From: Orientallactaga sibirica | Lineage: Eukaryota; Chordata; Mammalia; Rodentia; Dipodidae | NCBI GenBank assembly: GCA_036365145.1 | Contig: JAEOAD010001700.1 | Coordinates: 62,001 to 126,000 of the forward strand | DNA length: 64,000 nucleotides | Reading direction: 5' to 3' | Shown here: positions 44,666 through 56,227 of the stretch, one piece after another | How the letters are laid out: the number at the start of each line of letters is the position of its first letter | How positions within the stretch are numbered: position 1 is the first letter of the stretch | Program-made: the position numbers and the translations under genes | The notes under the pieces: generated by a model | What the model saw: only the letters and a program-made list of their open reading frames with translations | Database searches by the model: none | Told to the model about the DNA's origin: nothing

Positions 44666-45019
44666 ATGAAATATGACTGTTGGTGTTTAAATATCAGCTG
44701 TTACAATATTTCATATATGTTATTCATTTATTCACAGGCAAATAATAGAATTGTTTTAACAACATTATATTTTACATTATATATATAGGATGATGAAAAG
44801 AAATTAATACATTATATTTAAGTTTGGTAAGTTTGAGAAGTTATTGGTTATGGTAACTGCCTGTTGAGGTTCTATATGTAGGAAATGCCTTATTTCAAAA
44901 AATTTAAATGCTCATAGAAATTTGATACATTAAATACAAAATAATATTGTTGAAACAAAGTTCAAGGATTTAAAATCTTGCTACACGTATGGTTTACATA
45001 ACCTAATATCACATTTTAG
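44666..45019. other. AT-rich end of intron 12
   Basis: Noncoding DNA up to the exon 13 acceptor; no repeat recognised. Confidence 0.4.
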
Positions 45020-45178
45020 GTAAGCATAAAGACTTGGGCACAAGAAATGGAAAAAGACCAATTGGCCCAACTTTTGGAAGAAAAGGGCTTACTTCAGAAA
45101 GTACAGCATGAGAAAATTCAGAACCTACAGCAGATGCTGGTCAGCTCATCTTCTATTAATTTGCAGCAGGAACTAAAG
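45020..45178 (+). pseudogene. Cenpe: Cenpe exon 13 (rod start)
   Basis: Open for 53 codons: '[20 protein letters not shown]' and '[10 protein letters not shown]', heptad-rich rod sequence. Acceptor TTTTAG; donor AAG|GTACAC. Confidence 0.88.
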
Positions 45179-45359
45179 GTACACTGAAAGATGGCCAGTA
45201 AATATGTCACTAAAAAATAGAATGCACATTTCTGTGTGTTGACTATAAGGTTATGTGCTACTTATTCATTGCTACAATATACTTAAGAAACCCAAAATAT
45301 TGTATGTGTTTGCTTGTGTATCAACTTTAGATGTATTTCATTAAAAGTAACTTTCCCCT

Positions 45360-45570
45360 GGGCTAGAAATATGCCTGAGTGGTTAAGGTACTTGCCTGCA
45401 AAGCCTAAGGACTCATGTTCAATTCTCCAGGTCCCAAGTAAGCCAGATTCACAAGGTGGCGCATGCGTCTGGAGTTCAATTTGCAGTGGCTAGAGGCCCT
45501 GACATGCCCATCCTTCCTCCCCCTCCCTGACTCTGTCTCTAATAATAAATAAAAATAAAAACTATTTTAA
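45360..45570 (+). repeat. tRNA-derived SINE
   Basis: 'gggctagaaatatgcctgag', 'gttcaattctccagg', C/T run, AATAATAAATAAAAATAAAA tail (intron 13). Confidence 0.85.
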
Positions 45571-45599
45571 AAAGTACCTCTCCCCAATTCTCCCTCATT

Positions 45600-46500
45600 G
45601 AGAGCCTAATTCAAGAACTTGTCAAAAGAATCTATGTGAACTATGCTTCTTAGTAAATTCTAATGAAATTTATTACATGGTTGGGAACCATAGCACAGTA
45701 GGGTAATGCTGCGTTCAAAATTCTATTTTCTGGTTCATCTACTTGTTTTTACTGGAGTAGGGCTTTGTTCGTCCACTAGATACTTTGAGGGATAGAAGGA
45801 TGGACCCTAGAGCTATACCCATTAGATTTTAATCCATTTACCTTGATTACTGACTCTTGCCCTTAGTGTTAAGATAAATTGATATCCCACCTTATGATAC
45901 TTAAATAAAACATAGAACATGCTTAACACAATACTTTAGCACAGCAAATCCTCAATAAATATAAGTTGTAAATATGATTGTTATTATTATTAGATGTATT
46001 GTATCAGTCAGCATACTCAGTGTGTATAAAGTAGAATTATTGGTAGAATGAATGATAAGTAGGAAATAGCCCAGTGGAAGGTACGGAAAGAGTGTTTCAG
46101 GAAAACCAACATAAACAAAAGCCTGAATTTGTGAACATATGACACATTCTTTGGACTTTAAAAATGTTCTGATGGTCAGGACATATCCAATCACATTGAA
46201 GAATTTGAATGTGATATGCTAAAGACAAAAAAGAGCTTTATATCAGAATTGCTGTTTAGAAAGCTGTGGCTACTGTGTATATCAAATTAGTTGAGCTTAT
46301 GCAAGAATTGTGACTGTGGAAGAAGGGACAAATTGGAGCACTACTTTGTGAGGTAGATTCAGCAGCATTTTGTGAATGTGGGAGGTAGAGGTATCCAAAA
46401 TGACCTGCAGTCATTGCTTTGCTTGCTGGGGGGCAGAATTCATTAATACAATGAGAAACCAAAGAGGTACTTGGAATATCTACATTAAAAAATTGAAGAA
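45600..46500. other. Intron 13 sequence, nothing recognised
   Basis: Noncoding; no family signature in either strand. Confidence 0.4.
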
Positions 46501-46502
46501 CA

Positions 46503-46745
46503 GGGCTAGAGAGGTGGCTCAATGATTAAGGGAACTTGCTTGTAAAGCCTGGCAGCCTGGGTTTGATTCTCCAGCACCCATGTAAAGCCAGATGCACAAA
46601 GTGGCGCTTGCCTCTGGACTTTGCAGCAGCACTAGGCCCTATTGTGCCTATACTTTCCCTGCTCTCCTCTCCTCTCTGTGCTTACAAATAAATAAATAAA
46701 TAATTTATAAAGGAAAAGAAAGAAAGAAGAGCACAGAGGAGAAAG
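46503..46745 (+). repeat. tRNA-derived SINE
   Basis: 'gggctagagaggtggctcaa', 'gggtttgattctccagcacc', AAATAAATAAATAAATAATT tail and a GAAA patch. Confidence 0.82.
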
Positions 46746-47775
46746 CATGTGACCCAGCACAAACCTTAAAGGCAGAGGCAAAAGAGAAGAAACTAGAAAA
46801 GAACCTTAATTCTGCTCTAGAGTTAAGAAGGAACTAAGGTGAATGTCGCAGCTGAGAAAAGATTCCAGGGAGGGAGTGGACAGTAGTATCACATTCTGCC
46901 AAGAAACTAGATGAAGGTAAATAAAGCCTTTTGCATTTAGGAAAAGGGAACTCATTTCCAAAAGTAAGTGGAATTATGTGGTGAAGGACTCTTGAATATA
47001 ATAGATGGGAGCTGATCCTAGGTGGAAGAGAGAGACTGTCTGTCGGAAGGACTTGTGGAGGAAAACCATTGTTTTTCTAAGTCCAAACTACTTCTGTGCT
47101 GTGGTGGCAGGTAAAGGTAGAATCACAGGTTTCCCAGATATTCCAAGATTTTGAATACTCTTGTTTTGTTGTAAGTGGGAAAGAAATCTGACAAGTGGAA
47201 AAAAAAAGTCCTTCCAGGTAACATTAAAGACTATTAATGTGGCAGCTCCTTGTCCAGCTATGTGACTCTGGCAGTGGGCAGGAGGCTGGTAGAAACGTAA
47301 AGGCAGTGTGATCTAGCCACATATGTGCTACATGAGCTAGTTGAGGGACAGAGAAGGAACCAAATTGTTTGAAGGTACTAACCTGAAATAGCAAACATGG
47401 TGAAAATAATAATCTATGGAATCTGGAATCTTGGTTCTCAGAGAACCAAGAGGAGTTGGCAGGAAGAACATGATTCAGCAAGGGGCAGACCATGTAAGGA
47501 AGTAGCCATCATGGGGTTAACAGAGCAGATACACTGGAAGGATAACAACTACATAAGATTAGCAAGTCTAGGTTTATAACTTTCCAATAACAGTTGTCGT
47601 TTGGGAAACCAAAACAAACTTGAAAATTTAAGTATTTTATCAAATGAATTATGTGATTAAGCACTGGTTTGAAATTTTTTGAGTATATTTTCTTTAATGT
47701 AGAGTGACCTAAACTAGACCTAAAAATACTACCAAATCAGTGGCTTTTGTGTATGTGTGTGTTTATGTACACACA
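46746..47775. other. Intron 13 sequence, nothing recognised
   Basis: About 1 kb without a convincing repeat or exon; open stretches at 47224-47579 lack coding signatures. Confidence 0.4.
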
Positions 47776-47779
47776 TGTG

Positions 47780-47784
<5 letters not shown>

Positions 47785-47823
<39 letters not shown>
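47785..47823 (+). repeat. (GA)n microsatellite
   Basis: About 19 GA units, next to a GTGTGT/ACACAC patch at 47750-47775; likely the end of a B2-like SINE continuing to about 47960. Confidence 0.8.
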
Positions 47824-47824
<1 letters not shown>

Positions 47825-48006
47825 CTATCACACAGCACATAGGTGGAGGTCAGAGGACAACTTTCAGGTATTGATCCTCACTTCCCATTTCCTTCAGTTT
47901 GAACACGGTGTCACACTGCTGCTTTTACATCCAGGAATTAGTTCTTTTGTTTTATTAATGTCTGAGGCCAGATCTGTGTGAAGTAATTTTGATTTATTTC
48001 TTATAG

Positions 48007-48070
48007 GCCAAAAAGAAGCGACGAGTTACTTGGTGCTTAGGCAAAACTGTATCAGGAGAAAGAGATGAAT
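48007..48070 (+). pseudogene. Cenpe: Cenpe exon 14
   Basis: Encodes 'AKKKRRVTWCLGKTVSGERD' E, a basic segment found after the neck in CENP-E. The exon ends soon after the WCLGK motif; the longer insert seen in some mammalian isoforms is absent. Donor GTGAGT is good. Confidence 0.85.
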
Positions 48071-48264
48071 GTGAGTACCTTAAGTGGAACTGCATTTAAT
48101 TATAAAAGCATCTCCATACAGATACACTAACTCAGTCAATATGTTAAACATGGTTAAATAAAATGCATTTATGGTAGATATGATTATAATCAATTATGGT
48201 AAAAGTCATTTTAAGAAATCAAATATATGTGAAATATTCTCTTTTAATTCCAAATCTCTTAATA

Positions 48265-48415
48265 ATCTGGGTATGGTGGCTCAGGCCTATAATACCAGCA
48301 TTTGGGAGGCTGAGGTAGGAGGATTACCATGAGTTCAAGGCCAGCATGAGCTATGTAGTTTCAAGCCAGTCAGGGTTACACTGTGAGTCCCCATCTCCAA
48401 AAGAAAGAAAAGATA
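48265..48415 (+). repeat. B1-like SINE
   Basis: 'tgggtatggtggctcaggcc' to 'gtccccatctccaaaagaaa'. Confidence 0.75.
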
Positions 48416-48671
48416 ACAGAACAGAATGTGGAATCATGTGAGTCAGAGGTTTTCTTCATATTATGTTACTCAGTTGGAATGGTACATCTGCCTTAAGCCT
48501 TTCCAGTTTTCAAACAGTGGTTTTTATATAGAAATTTGTTTCAGAATTATGTCTCCAGCATTATATTTGAGAGGCATTGAATGATCTACTGATAATGATC
48601 AAATGTCAAATTCAAAAATCTGTCCTCATCTACACTGTATCAAGGAGATATAAAAATTTGTGTGGGGAGGG

Positions 48672-48803
48672 ATGGTCAAAGTAGGGTCTCACTCTAGCTT
48701 AGGCTGACATCACTCATCTTAGGCTGGCCTCAAACTCACAGAAGTCTTTCTGCGTCGGCTCTCTGAGTGCTGGGATTAAAGGTCTGCATCACAGCATGGC
48801 TTT
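48672..48803 (-). repeat. B1-like SINE
   Basis: 'gtagggtctcactctagctt' to 'catcacagcatggctt', reversed. Confidence 0.78.
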
Positions 48804-49060
48804 CAAGGATATATTTTATCACTGTACTGGTTTCATCCAGCTGTCTTAATTCACAGTGTTGTAGTTGAGCACATCTTTTGTTAGTATATACTCAGTGTTT
48901 ATGTTTTTGGCCCATAGGTTTCTACAGCCTTACCTTGCTCAGAATGCTTTGCAGTAATCTTTCATTTGAATTGGAGCAAAATTATGTATAAATTATGTAT
49001 GTATTTAAATTATGTACATGTATAAATGTCTATAGACATGTCTTTTTCTTCTAATTGTAG

Positions 49061-49149
49061 CTCTCTGTTTTGAGTCTGATACCTTTAGTAATACTCTTGA
49101 ACCATTAACTGAGATAGAATGGAGCTCAGCAACAAAGCTACTAAGTCAG
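49061..49149 (+). pseudogene. Cenpe: Cenpe exon 15
   Basis: Encodes 'LCFESDTFSNTLEPLTEIEW' and 'SSATKLLSQ'. Acceptor TTGTAG, donor CAG|GTAATT. Confidence 0.88.
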
Positions 49150-49289
49150 GTAATTTAAAACATTTTACAGAATAATTGTCTTTAAATTTGTTACTGGGTT
49201 TTATTGTTGTAGCATATTATTACCATTACTGATGACTATAAGGTATTAAAGACAAAGTGGGGTTTTTTTTTGTTTTGTTTTGTTTTGTT

Positions 49290-49438
49290 TTTATGGTTTT
49301 CTGAGGTAGGGTCTCACTCTAGCCCAGGCTGATCTCGAACTCACTATGTAGTCTCAGGTTGGCCTTGAACTCATGGCAATCCTCCTACCTCTGCCTCCTG
49401 AGTGCCGGGATTAAAGGCTTGTACCACCATGCCCAGTT
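49290..49438 (-). repeat. B1-like SINE
   Basis: (GTTTT)n then 'gtagggtctcactctagccc' to 'accaccatgcccagtt'. Confidence 0.88.
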
Positions 49439-49997
49439 ACAAAGTGTTTTTTATCCCTAAGACATTAGACATTAGAGTTTAAAAAAAAACAAAAACAAAT
49501 AGCAGATTCTCAAATCCTCAATTTGACCTATTTTTTGCCTTATCATAATTTTTCTGAAAATGACATAAAAACAGGTTTCTCTAAGGATATATCATAAAAC
49601 ATAATAAGCATTAGAGACTTAGAGGTCAACCTAATATCTCTGTTCCCCATCCTGAATTCAGAGCCATCTGAGAAATGAGTTAGACACATGAGCAGCTAAA
49701 TAATCATCTTAATTACTGAGTTTAACTTGTGCTTACATGGGCTTATCAGTACTTGCTCTACTTTTGCAGTTGGACTTTCTCTACTTGGCACAGGCAGATT
49801 TATGATTTATTTGTATGATTTTTAATTTATTAAGCTCCTTCCAAAATAAGCTATTCAAAGTTAGCAAATTTGCCCAAGTATTAGAAAGGCTGAAGAAGAG
49901 AATGCCCTAGACCTTCAACTTATCTAAATATTATTGAAGTAAATAATAAATATGAGACTTGAAAATCTCTTAGAAAATTTGGGTTTGTTTATAATAG

Positions 49998-50155
49998 GAG
50001 AATTTAGAAGGCAAGTTGAACTTACTTCATGCTAAATATGATAACCTGGCATTAGACAATGAACTGCTAAGAAGAAAAAATGAAGACCTGGAATTTCAAC
50101 TAAAAGAAAAACAATTAGATGAATTGAGGCTCTAGAAAGAAAAGTTGATAAAGAG
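49998..50155 (+). pseudogene. Cenpe: Cenpe exon 16 with frameshift and premature TAG
   Basis: Open as 'ENLEGKLNLLHAKYDNLALD' and 'FQLKEKQLDE', then one base is missing around 50124-50127, shifting the frame into TAG at 50133-50135. Restoring the expected phase downstream gives the family's continuing rod sequence, and the exon is 158 nt instead of a multiple of three. The stop comes after roughly 510 codons of a protein normally over 2,400 residues long. Confidence 0.88.
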
Positions 50156-50845
50156 GTAAGACGGTGAAAAATGGTGAAGCTGAAATGGAAACCATACTTA
50201 GCAGAAGTACCATTCTCTTAAAAGATTCAGAAATAAGCAGATACACGCAACCTGAGGATTTAAGAATGAATTTATTTACCTTGTTTTAACATAGTTACAC
50301 ATATTTGTTTCCATCATGCTTACAGAAGCATCTTGGGGAAGTGTGGGGCTCTGTCTCTTGGTTATTTGTGTTAAGTGGTTGCTGATGGCACTCTAGATGC
50401 TGCCCAGAGCACCTCGTTTTCTGCTGAGACCAGTAGGAATTTTAGCATGTTTTATATGTAGATGCTTCGTATTAATGATTTTTTACTTTAAAAAGTACAT
50501 TCCTAAGCAGTTAAAAGAGTCTTAAACTTTATGGAGAGACCTATTAAAGGAGTTTTTAGAAATGAACCATGTCACTTAAATGTTCTAGCTATCTGATATT
50601 TTGTTGCATGTTAAGATGAACTAATCCAGAAAACATTAGACTGTAGGCACTCAGAAATAGTACTAAGATGTTTTTCAGGGGTTCCTTCATACATTTTTAT
50701 TGAATAGGACTTAAATAGAAATGTCAGTTATAGCACCAGTCTGAAGTCTAAAACTCACCAGAACTGAGCTAGGCCTCCAGAAAATATCCTAAACAAGACA
50801 CCATTTTATTAAATCCCTTACATTTCCTTAGAATGTGCTTTTGCA

Positions 50846-50965
50846 ATTGAGGAGGTGGCTCAGTTGGTAAAGCACTTGCCTCGTGAATATGAGGACCTGA
50901 GTTTGCTCCCTAGCATCCACATAAATCATGCTAATGCAAGTGGATCCTCAGGGCAAACTGACTAG
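50846..50965 (+). repeat. SINE (B2-like) 5' part, split by minisatellite
   Basis: 'aggaggtggctcagttggta', 'aatatgaggacctgag', 'atccacataaatcatgctaa'. Its 3' part resumes at about 52037 with 'ggtggggaacagttgag', as in the related element at 33656. Confidence 0.65.
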
Positions 50966-52037
50966 CTAGAGTAACTAAACTGATGATCTCTGGGTTCCGT
51001 GAGAGACCCTGTCTTAACACATAGCTAGAGTAACTAACCTGATGATCTTTGGGTTCCGTGAGAGACCCTGTCTTAATAAATAGCTAGAGTAACTAAACTG
51101 ATGATCTCTGGGTTCCGTGAGAGAGACCCTGTCATAGCTTAACTAAACTGATGATCTTTGGGTTACGTGAGAGACCCTGTCTTAACACATAGCTAGAGTA
51201 ACTAAACTGATGATCTGGGTTTGAGAGACCCTGTCTTAACACATAGCTAGAGTAACTAAACTGATGATCTTAATAAATAGCTAGAGTAACTAAACTGATG
51301 ATCTCTGGGTTCCGTGAGAGACCCTGTCTTAACACATAGCTAGAGTAAACTTGATCTCTGGGTTCCGTGAGAGACCCTGTCTTAACACATAGCTAGAGTA
51401 ACTAAACTGATGATCTCTGGGTTATGTGAGAGACCCTGTCTTAATAAATAGCTAGAGTAACTAAACTGATGATCTCTGGGTTCCGTGAGAGACCCTGTCT
51501 TAACACATAGCTAGAGTAACTAAACTGATGATCTCTGGGTTCCGTGAGAGACCCTGTCTTAACACATAGCTAGAGTAACTAAACTGATGATCTCTGGGTT
51601 CCGTGAGAGACCCTGTCTTAACACATAGCTAGAGTAACTAAACTGATGATCTTTGGGTTACGTGAGAGACCCTGTCTTAATAAATAGCTAGAGTAACTAA
51701 ACTGATAATCTCTGGGTTATGTGAGAGACCCTGTCTTAATAAATAGCTAGAGTAACTAAACTGATGATCCCTGTCTTAATAAATAGCTAGAGTAACTAAA
51801 CTGATAGCTGGGTTATGTGAGAGACCCTGTCTTAATAAAAGCTAGAGTAACTAAACTGATCTTTTGAGAGACCCTGTCTTAACACATAGCTAGAGTAACT
51901 AAACTGATGACCCTGTCTTAATAAATAGCTAAACTGATGATCTTTGGGTTACGTGAGAGACCCTGTCTTAATAAATAGCTAGAGTAACTAAATTGATGAT
52001 TGCTGGGTTCCATGAGAGACCTTGTCTTAATAAATAG
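50966..52037 (+). repeat. 59-bp minisatellite, about 18 units (intron 16)
   Basis: Unit 'agctagagtaactaaactga' + 'tgatctctgggttccgtgag' + 'agaccctgtcttaacacat' = 59 bp. Exact spacing is seen from 51481 to 51540 and on. Two unit ends alternate (ACACAT or AATAAAT), and several units are shortened (e.g. 51214-51270, 51765-51830, 51840-51930). The array sits within a SINE. Confidence 0.9.
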
Positions 52038-52180
52038 GTGGGGAACAGTTGAGAAAAAAACTTGACATTAAAATTTGACTTCCACAAGCACACCACACAC
52101 ACGAGCATGCACATTTGTACATGTGCATTCACACATATGCAAACACAAACACACCCCACACACACATAGGCCAGTATATG
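52038..52180 (+). repeat. SINE 3' part with CA-rich end
   Basis: 'ggtggggaacagttgagaaa' through repeated CACACA/ACATGTGCAT text, the 3' end of the split element. Confidence 0.65.
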
Positions 52181-52384
52181 CACAAGTACACAAAAACTTT
52201 GCTTTTAGACTTTGTTTGTCTGAATGTTGTTACTAAATGATCCTAAGGGAAAATATATTTTTCTTTGATCACCTGTGGTTTACTTGTTTTGAATACAAGA
52301 TTTTCTGGTACTCAAAAGTTAAGCTATAGATATTTTGGTGGAAATGAAACTAAAGACAAATATTTTCATCTCTATACTTGTTTA

Positions 52385-53640
52385 TTTTTATTGACAACTT
52401 CTATACTTATAGACAATAAATCATGATATTTCCCTCCCTTCCCCCTTTCCCCTTCACAACTCCATCATATCCTCTCCTCTCCATTAGTCTTTCTTTTAAT
52501 TTGGTGTTATCACCTTTTTCTCCCATTATGAGGGTCTTATGAAGGTATTGCTAGGCACTGTGAGGTCATGGATATCAAGGCAAATTTCTGTCTGGACAGT
52601 TGCATTGTAAGGATTCATACCCTTCCTTTGGCTCTTACATTCTTTCTGATACCTCTTCTACAATGGACCCTGAGCCTTGGAGGGTGTGATAGAGATGTTT
52701 CAGTGCCTGACACACCTCTGTCCCTTCTCAGCACTGTATTGCCTTTTGGGTCATCCCAGTGGTCATCGCCATCTGAAAAGAGAAGCTTCTCTAACCAGAA
52801 GTGAGAGTAACATTGATACATGAATATGAACATTAAGTGTAGTGCTTTCAGTGCAGCTTGGTGAGCATATATGCATTTAGCCAGACAAGAGCAGGCTTTA
52901 TACCCCTAAGGCTCATGACCTCCCCTACCATAGGCTTTGATTAGTTTTTTCAGTACCAGGCATATATTCGGTCTCATAGAGTTGTCCTTCAGTCCAATTA
53001 GAGAACAGTTGGTTCCCTCCAGAGCACACTTGCCACTATTACACTTGTTCAGTCATTTGGCCTGGCTGACCAAACTTGAGGCTTCCAGTGTCCACTGTTT
53101 TCACCGCTGATGACTTCTGTCTCCCATACGGCTGCATGCAATGCAGTTTTTCGAGCTTTCAGTTATTTGGTCTATACAGAGAAGGTTTTCTGCTCAGCAC
53201 CAGCTTGATTTCTCAGTGACCTTGCCACTAAGCCTCTGGATTGAAATTCTTTTCCTACTATACCCTGAATTTTTATGTTTGATCTTTTCATAGTGTCCTG
53301 GATATCTTTAAGTTCCCATTCATACCTTCCTATTAGCTTGTCTTTCTCTTTGTTGGAGTATATTAGCTCTGCTCCCTGGTCTTCTAGTTTAGATATTCTG
53401 TCCTCTCCTTCATCCATTCTACTGCTGAGACTTTCCACAGAGTTTTTTTTATTTGACTGTCTGTGTTCTTCAGACCTAAAATTTCAGCGTGGTTTTTCTT
53501 CAGTATTTCTATTTCCTTACTCATGTCTTGTAATGGCCTCTTTATTTCATTAAGCTGATTTCCCGTGTTCTCTTTCAGGAGTTTGTTTTCTTCTTTAATT
53601 CCTTTGTTTTCTTTTTTGATTCCCAATATTTTCTATAGAA
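52385..53640 (-). mobile_element. HAL1-like element or ORF2-deleted L1
   Basis: On the minus strand, ORF1-like coding remnants at 53163-53640 ('MDEGEDRISKLEDQGAELI', 'WELKDIQDTMKRSNIKIQGI') run straight into a 3'UTR-like region (53160 down to 52400) that ends with the C/T-rich block at 52430-52490. No ORF2 lies between. That organisation is the definition of HAL1 ('half L1') elements. ORF1 is broken by stops and shifts. An internally deleted L1 is the alternative. Confidence 0.65.
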
Positions 53641-54204
53641 CTCACAGAGTAATAATAATCCCAAACCTGTGCATCTTGGCTGAGTGATAATGATATCATA
53701 AAGTTCTATATGAAATGACATTACTTCAAATGTAGATTCCTGATCACACCTATGCAAAAGCATGTTAGTACAGAACCATGTAAGTAGTTACTGGGAATTC
53801 AAAAAAATCATCTAGAATAAATATACTCCAAGCAAAATCCATTAATGTATGTTTTAAAAAATTGGGATTACACTCTACTCTCTCCTCTGGTTAGTGATTA
53901 CTAATTTGCTAAAAACAGTATTGTAGCTCTATGAGATCAGGCTGAGGTTTTCTGTGTGTGTGTGTTTTTTTTTGGGGGGGGTTCCCATTTTGTTTTGTTT
54001 AGGTGGTGTTCTTAGATTATAAATCACGAGGTGCTCTGTTGTGGTAGCTTTAGGAAGTGATCTCTCAGTCCCATCTGTGTGGGAGATTCTGAAGCTGGGA
54101 AAAAATGCTTTCTCTCGTTTTCTTCCCCTGCATCTTTTTTTGTTTGTTTGTTTTCACTTCACTAATGACTTGCTCTGTTTCCTATTCACATGCTCTTCGG
54201 ACAG
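53641..54204. other. End of intron 16
   Basis: Noncoding, with a short GTGTGTGT/T/G run at 53954-53980; no family recognised. Confidence 0.4.
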
Positions 54205-54279
54205 ATAAAACCAATGGATGAAATTTCCAGCTTAAAGGACCTAGTTAAGCATACAGAATCATATAATAAGGATCTGGAG
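54205..54279 (+). pseudogene. Cenpe: Cenpe exon 17
   Basis: Encodes 'DEISSLKDLVKHTESYNKDL' E. Acceptor GGACAG, donor GAG|GTAAGC. Confidence 0.88.
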
Positions 54280-54486
54280 GTAAGCGCTAATGTTCTTTCT
54301 GTTGATAAGTAATTGCAGCTATAAAATGTGTACCATGTAATTACACAGGACTATAAAAAATAAAGGGATTAAGTTCTAAATATTACCCACTTCTGACCAA
54401 TTCAGAATATTATGTATGTTATTTTTAATCCTTTTAAATTCAAGTTATATACTAAATACTGTTCTATTTTTCTCTCATTCTTTTAG

Positions 54487-54603
54487 AAAGAACCAAGTTC
54501 AAAAGTTGAACTTCTTAGAGATAAGGAAGACCAGATTAAGAATCTACAGAAATGCATAAACATACAAAAATCTAGTATAAAAATAGACTTGTCATACTCA
54601 TCG
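54487..54603 (+). pseudogene. Cenpe: Cenpe exon 18 (donor lost)
   Basis: Encodes 'SSKVELLRDKEDQIKNLQKC' and 'KIDLSYSS'. The next exon resumes exactly where the 39-codon block should end, but the bases after 54603 are CTAAAA instead of GTAAAA, so the donor GT is CT. Read-through would run into intron stops. Confidence 0.85.
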
Positions 54604-54811
54604 CTAAAATTTGGCTTTATTTTCTTGTGTGATTGCTTTGGCATTTCTAATATGCCATCATAATCATCATGATAGCAAATGCTTGTATTTAACCAACTAT
54701 ATTCTGAGCTTGGTTATACTCAATTTATATATATTTAATTTGTCAATAACTCTTTGAGAAATGTACTGTCAGAGTCATTACCACTTTATAGATTTTTAAA
54801 AATAAATTAAT

Positions 54812-55015
54812 GGGCTGAGGATATGGCTCAGGTGCTAAAAGCACTTACTTTTACAGCCTGCTGACACAGGTTCAATTTCCCAGGACCCATGTAAAGCCAG
54901 AAACAGTCATATGGAGATTTTTTGCAGTGGCAAGAGACCCTGATCCATCTGGGTTCTCTATCTCTCTGTCTGTCTGTCTGTGTCTCCCCCTCCCTCCCTC
55001 TCAACTAAATAAGTT
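54812..55015 (+). repeat. tRNA-derived SINE
   Basis: 'gggctgaggatatggctcag', 'ggttcaatttcccaggaccc', GTCT/CCCT run. Confidence 0.8.
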
Positions 55016-55137
55016 GAGAATTTTCATTTGATTAATAGAGATCAAAATAGTCTCATAATTCAAAATAACTGCTTCCATAGTTTATTAATTAAGTCATTTA
55101 TTAAGCAGTAACAGATTTCTTAAGTCACAATACTTGT

Positions 55138-55465
55138 AGGGCCAAAGAGATGGCTCAGCAATTAAAAGCACTTGTCACTTAAGCATGAGGGCCTCTAGGG
55201 CCAGAGACCAAGCTTCACTCCACAGACTTACATAAAAAGCTAGACATTGCTATGAACACTGGTCTACAAGGGAGAATTACTGGGGCTCACTGATGGACAG
55301 TAGCTCTGGTTTGAGGGAGAGACCATGTCTCAAGAAGATATTCAGATGAGCAACAGAGAGGAACACCTGATATTCTCCTCTGTCTTATGTATGCATACAC
55401 ATGGGGTATACACATGTGCATACCCTGTACATCACACACATACTCTGAACACACACACACACAAA
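55138..55465 (+). repeat. B2-like SINE with (CA)n end
   Basis: 'gggccaaagagatggctcag' start and CACACACACACA end at 55450-55463. Confidence 0.65.
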
Positions 55466-55604
55466 TTATAGTACTTATATTACCTTTATGATATGGAACA
55501 GTATGGCTAGAATCTCTTAAATGTTTTCATTACGAAAAACATTTATTTTCATATTGAAAATATTTTCATATTTTCATTTTCATATGTTTCACACGTTTTT
55601 AATT

Positions 55605-55785
55605 TTTTAAAATTATTTGAGAGAGAGAAAATGGGCAGACCAGGGCCTCCAGCCACTGTAAACAAACTCCAGACACATGTGCCACCTTGTACATCTGGCT
55701 TACATGAGTACTGGGGAATCAAACATGGCTCCTTAGGCTTTCTAGGCAAATACCTTAACTGCCAAGCCATCTCTCCAGTTCTGAG
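55605..55785 (-). repeat. tRNA-derived SINE
   Basis: 'gaccagggcctccagccact' and head 'agccatctctccagtt', reversed. Confidence 0.82.
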
Positions 55786-55834
55786 TTTCACACTTTTTGA
55801 TTAGCTAGAATCAACATCTTTTTTTGTTTTGTTT

Positions 55835-55992
55835 GATTTGTTGAGACAGGGTCTCATGTTCTCATGTAGCCAATGTTGGCTTCATATTATATGTGTGTGC
55901 ACCATAACTGGTTTTATGTGGTGCTGAGGATTGAACCCAGACCTTTGTGCATGCTAGGCAAACCCTCTACCAATTGAGCTGCATCCCCAGTA
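55835..55992 (-). repeat. B4/ID-type SINE
   Basis: 'ttgttgagacagggtctcat', 'ctgaggattgaacccagacc', 'tgagctgcatccccag', reversed. Confidence 0.7.
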
Positions 55993-56083
55993 AATCAATA
56001 TCATTCTATGTACATGTTTTCCAAAATAATTTGCAAATCTACCAAAATAGGATCTAACTGGATCCTGTGTGTCTCCTCATCAG

Positions 56084-56206
56084 GAAACCACTGAAGACCT
56101 AAAACAAATGAAACAAACTCTGCCTGATACTGAAACTGTAGCCCTTGATGCCAAGAGAGAATCAGCCTTCCTTAGAAGTGAAAGCCTGAAGCTGAAAGAG
56201 AAAATA
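56084..56206 (+). pseudogene. Cenpe: Cenpe exon 19
   Basis: Encodes '[20 protein letters not shown]' and '[18 protein letters not shown]'. Acceptor TCATCAG, donor GTAATT. A B2-like SINE begins only about 20 bases into the next intron. Confidence 0.9.
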
Positions 56207-56227
56207 GTAATTTTTCAGAAGTTTTCA

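Noticed and set aside
47785..47823. Functional regulatory GA tract
   Set aside because: A simple microsatellite at the end of a SINE-like element explains it.
50966..52037. CRISPR-like regular repeats
   Set aside because: The 59-bp units are directly tandem with no unique spacers and sit in a mammalian intron; it is a minisatellite.
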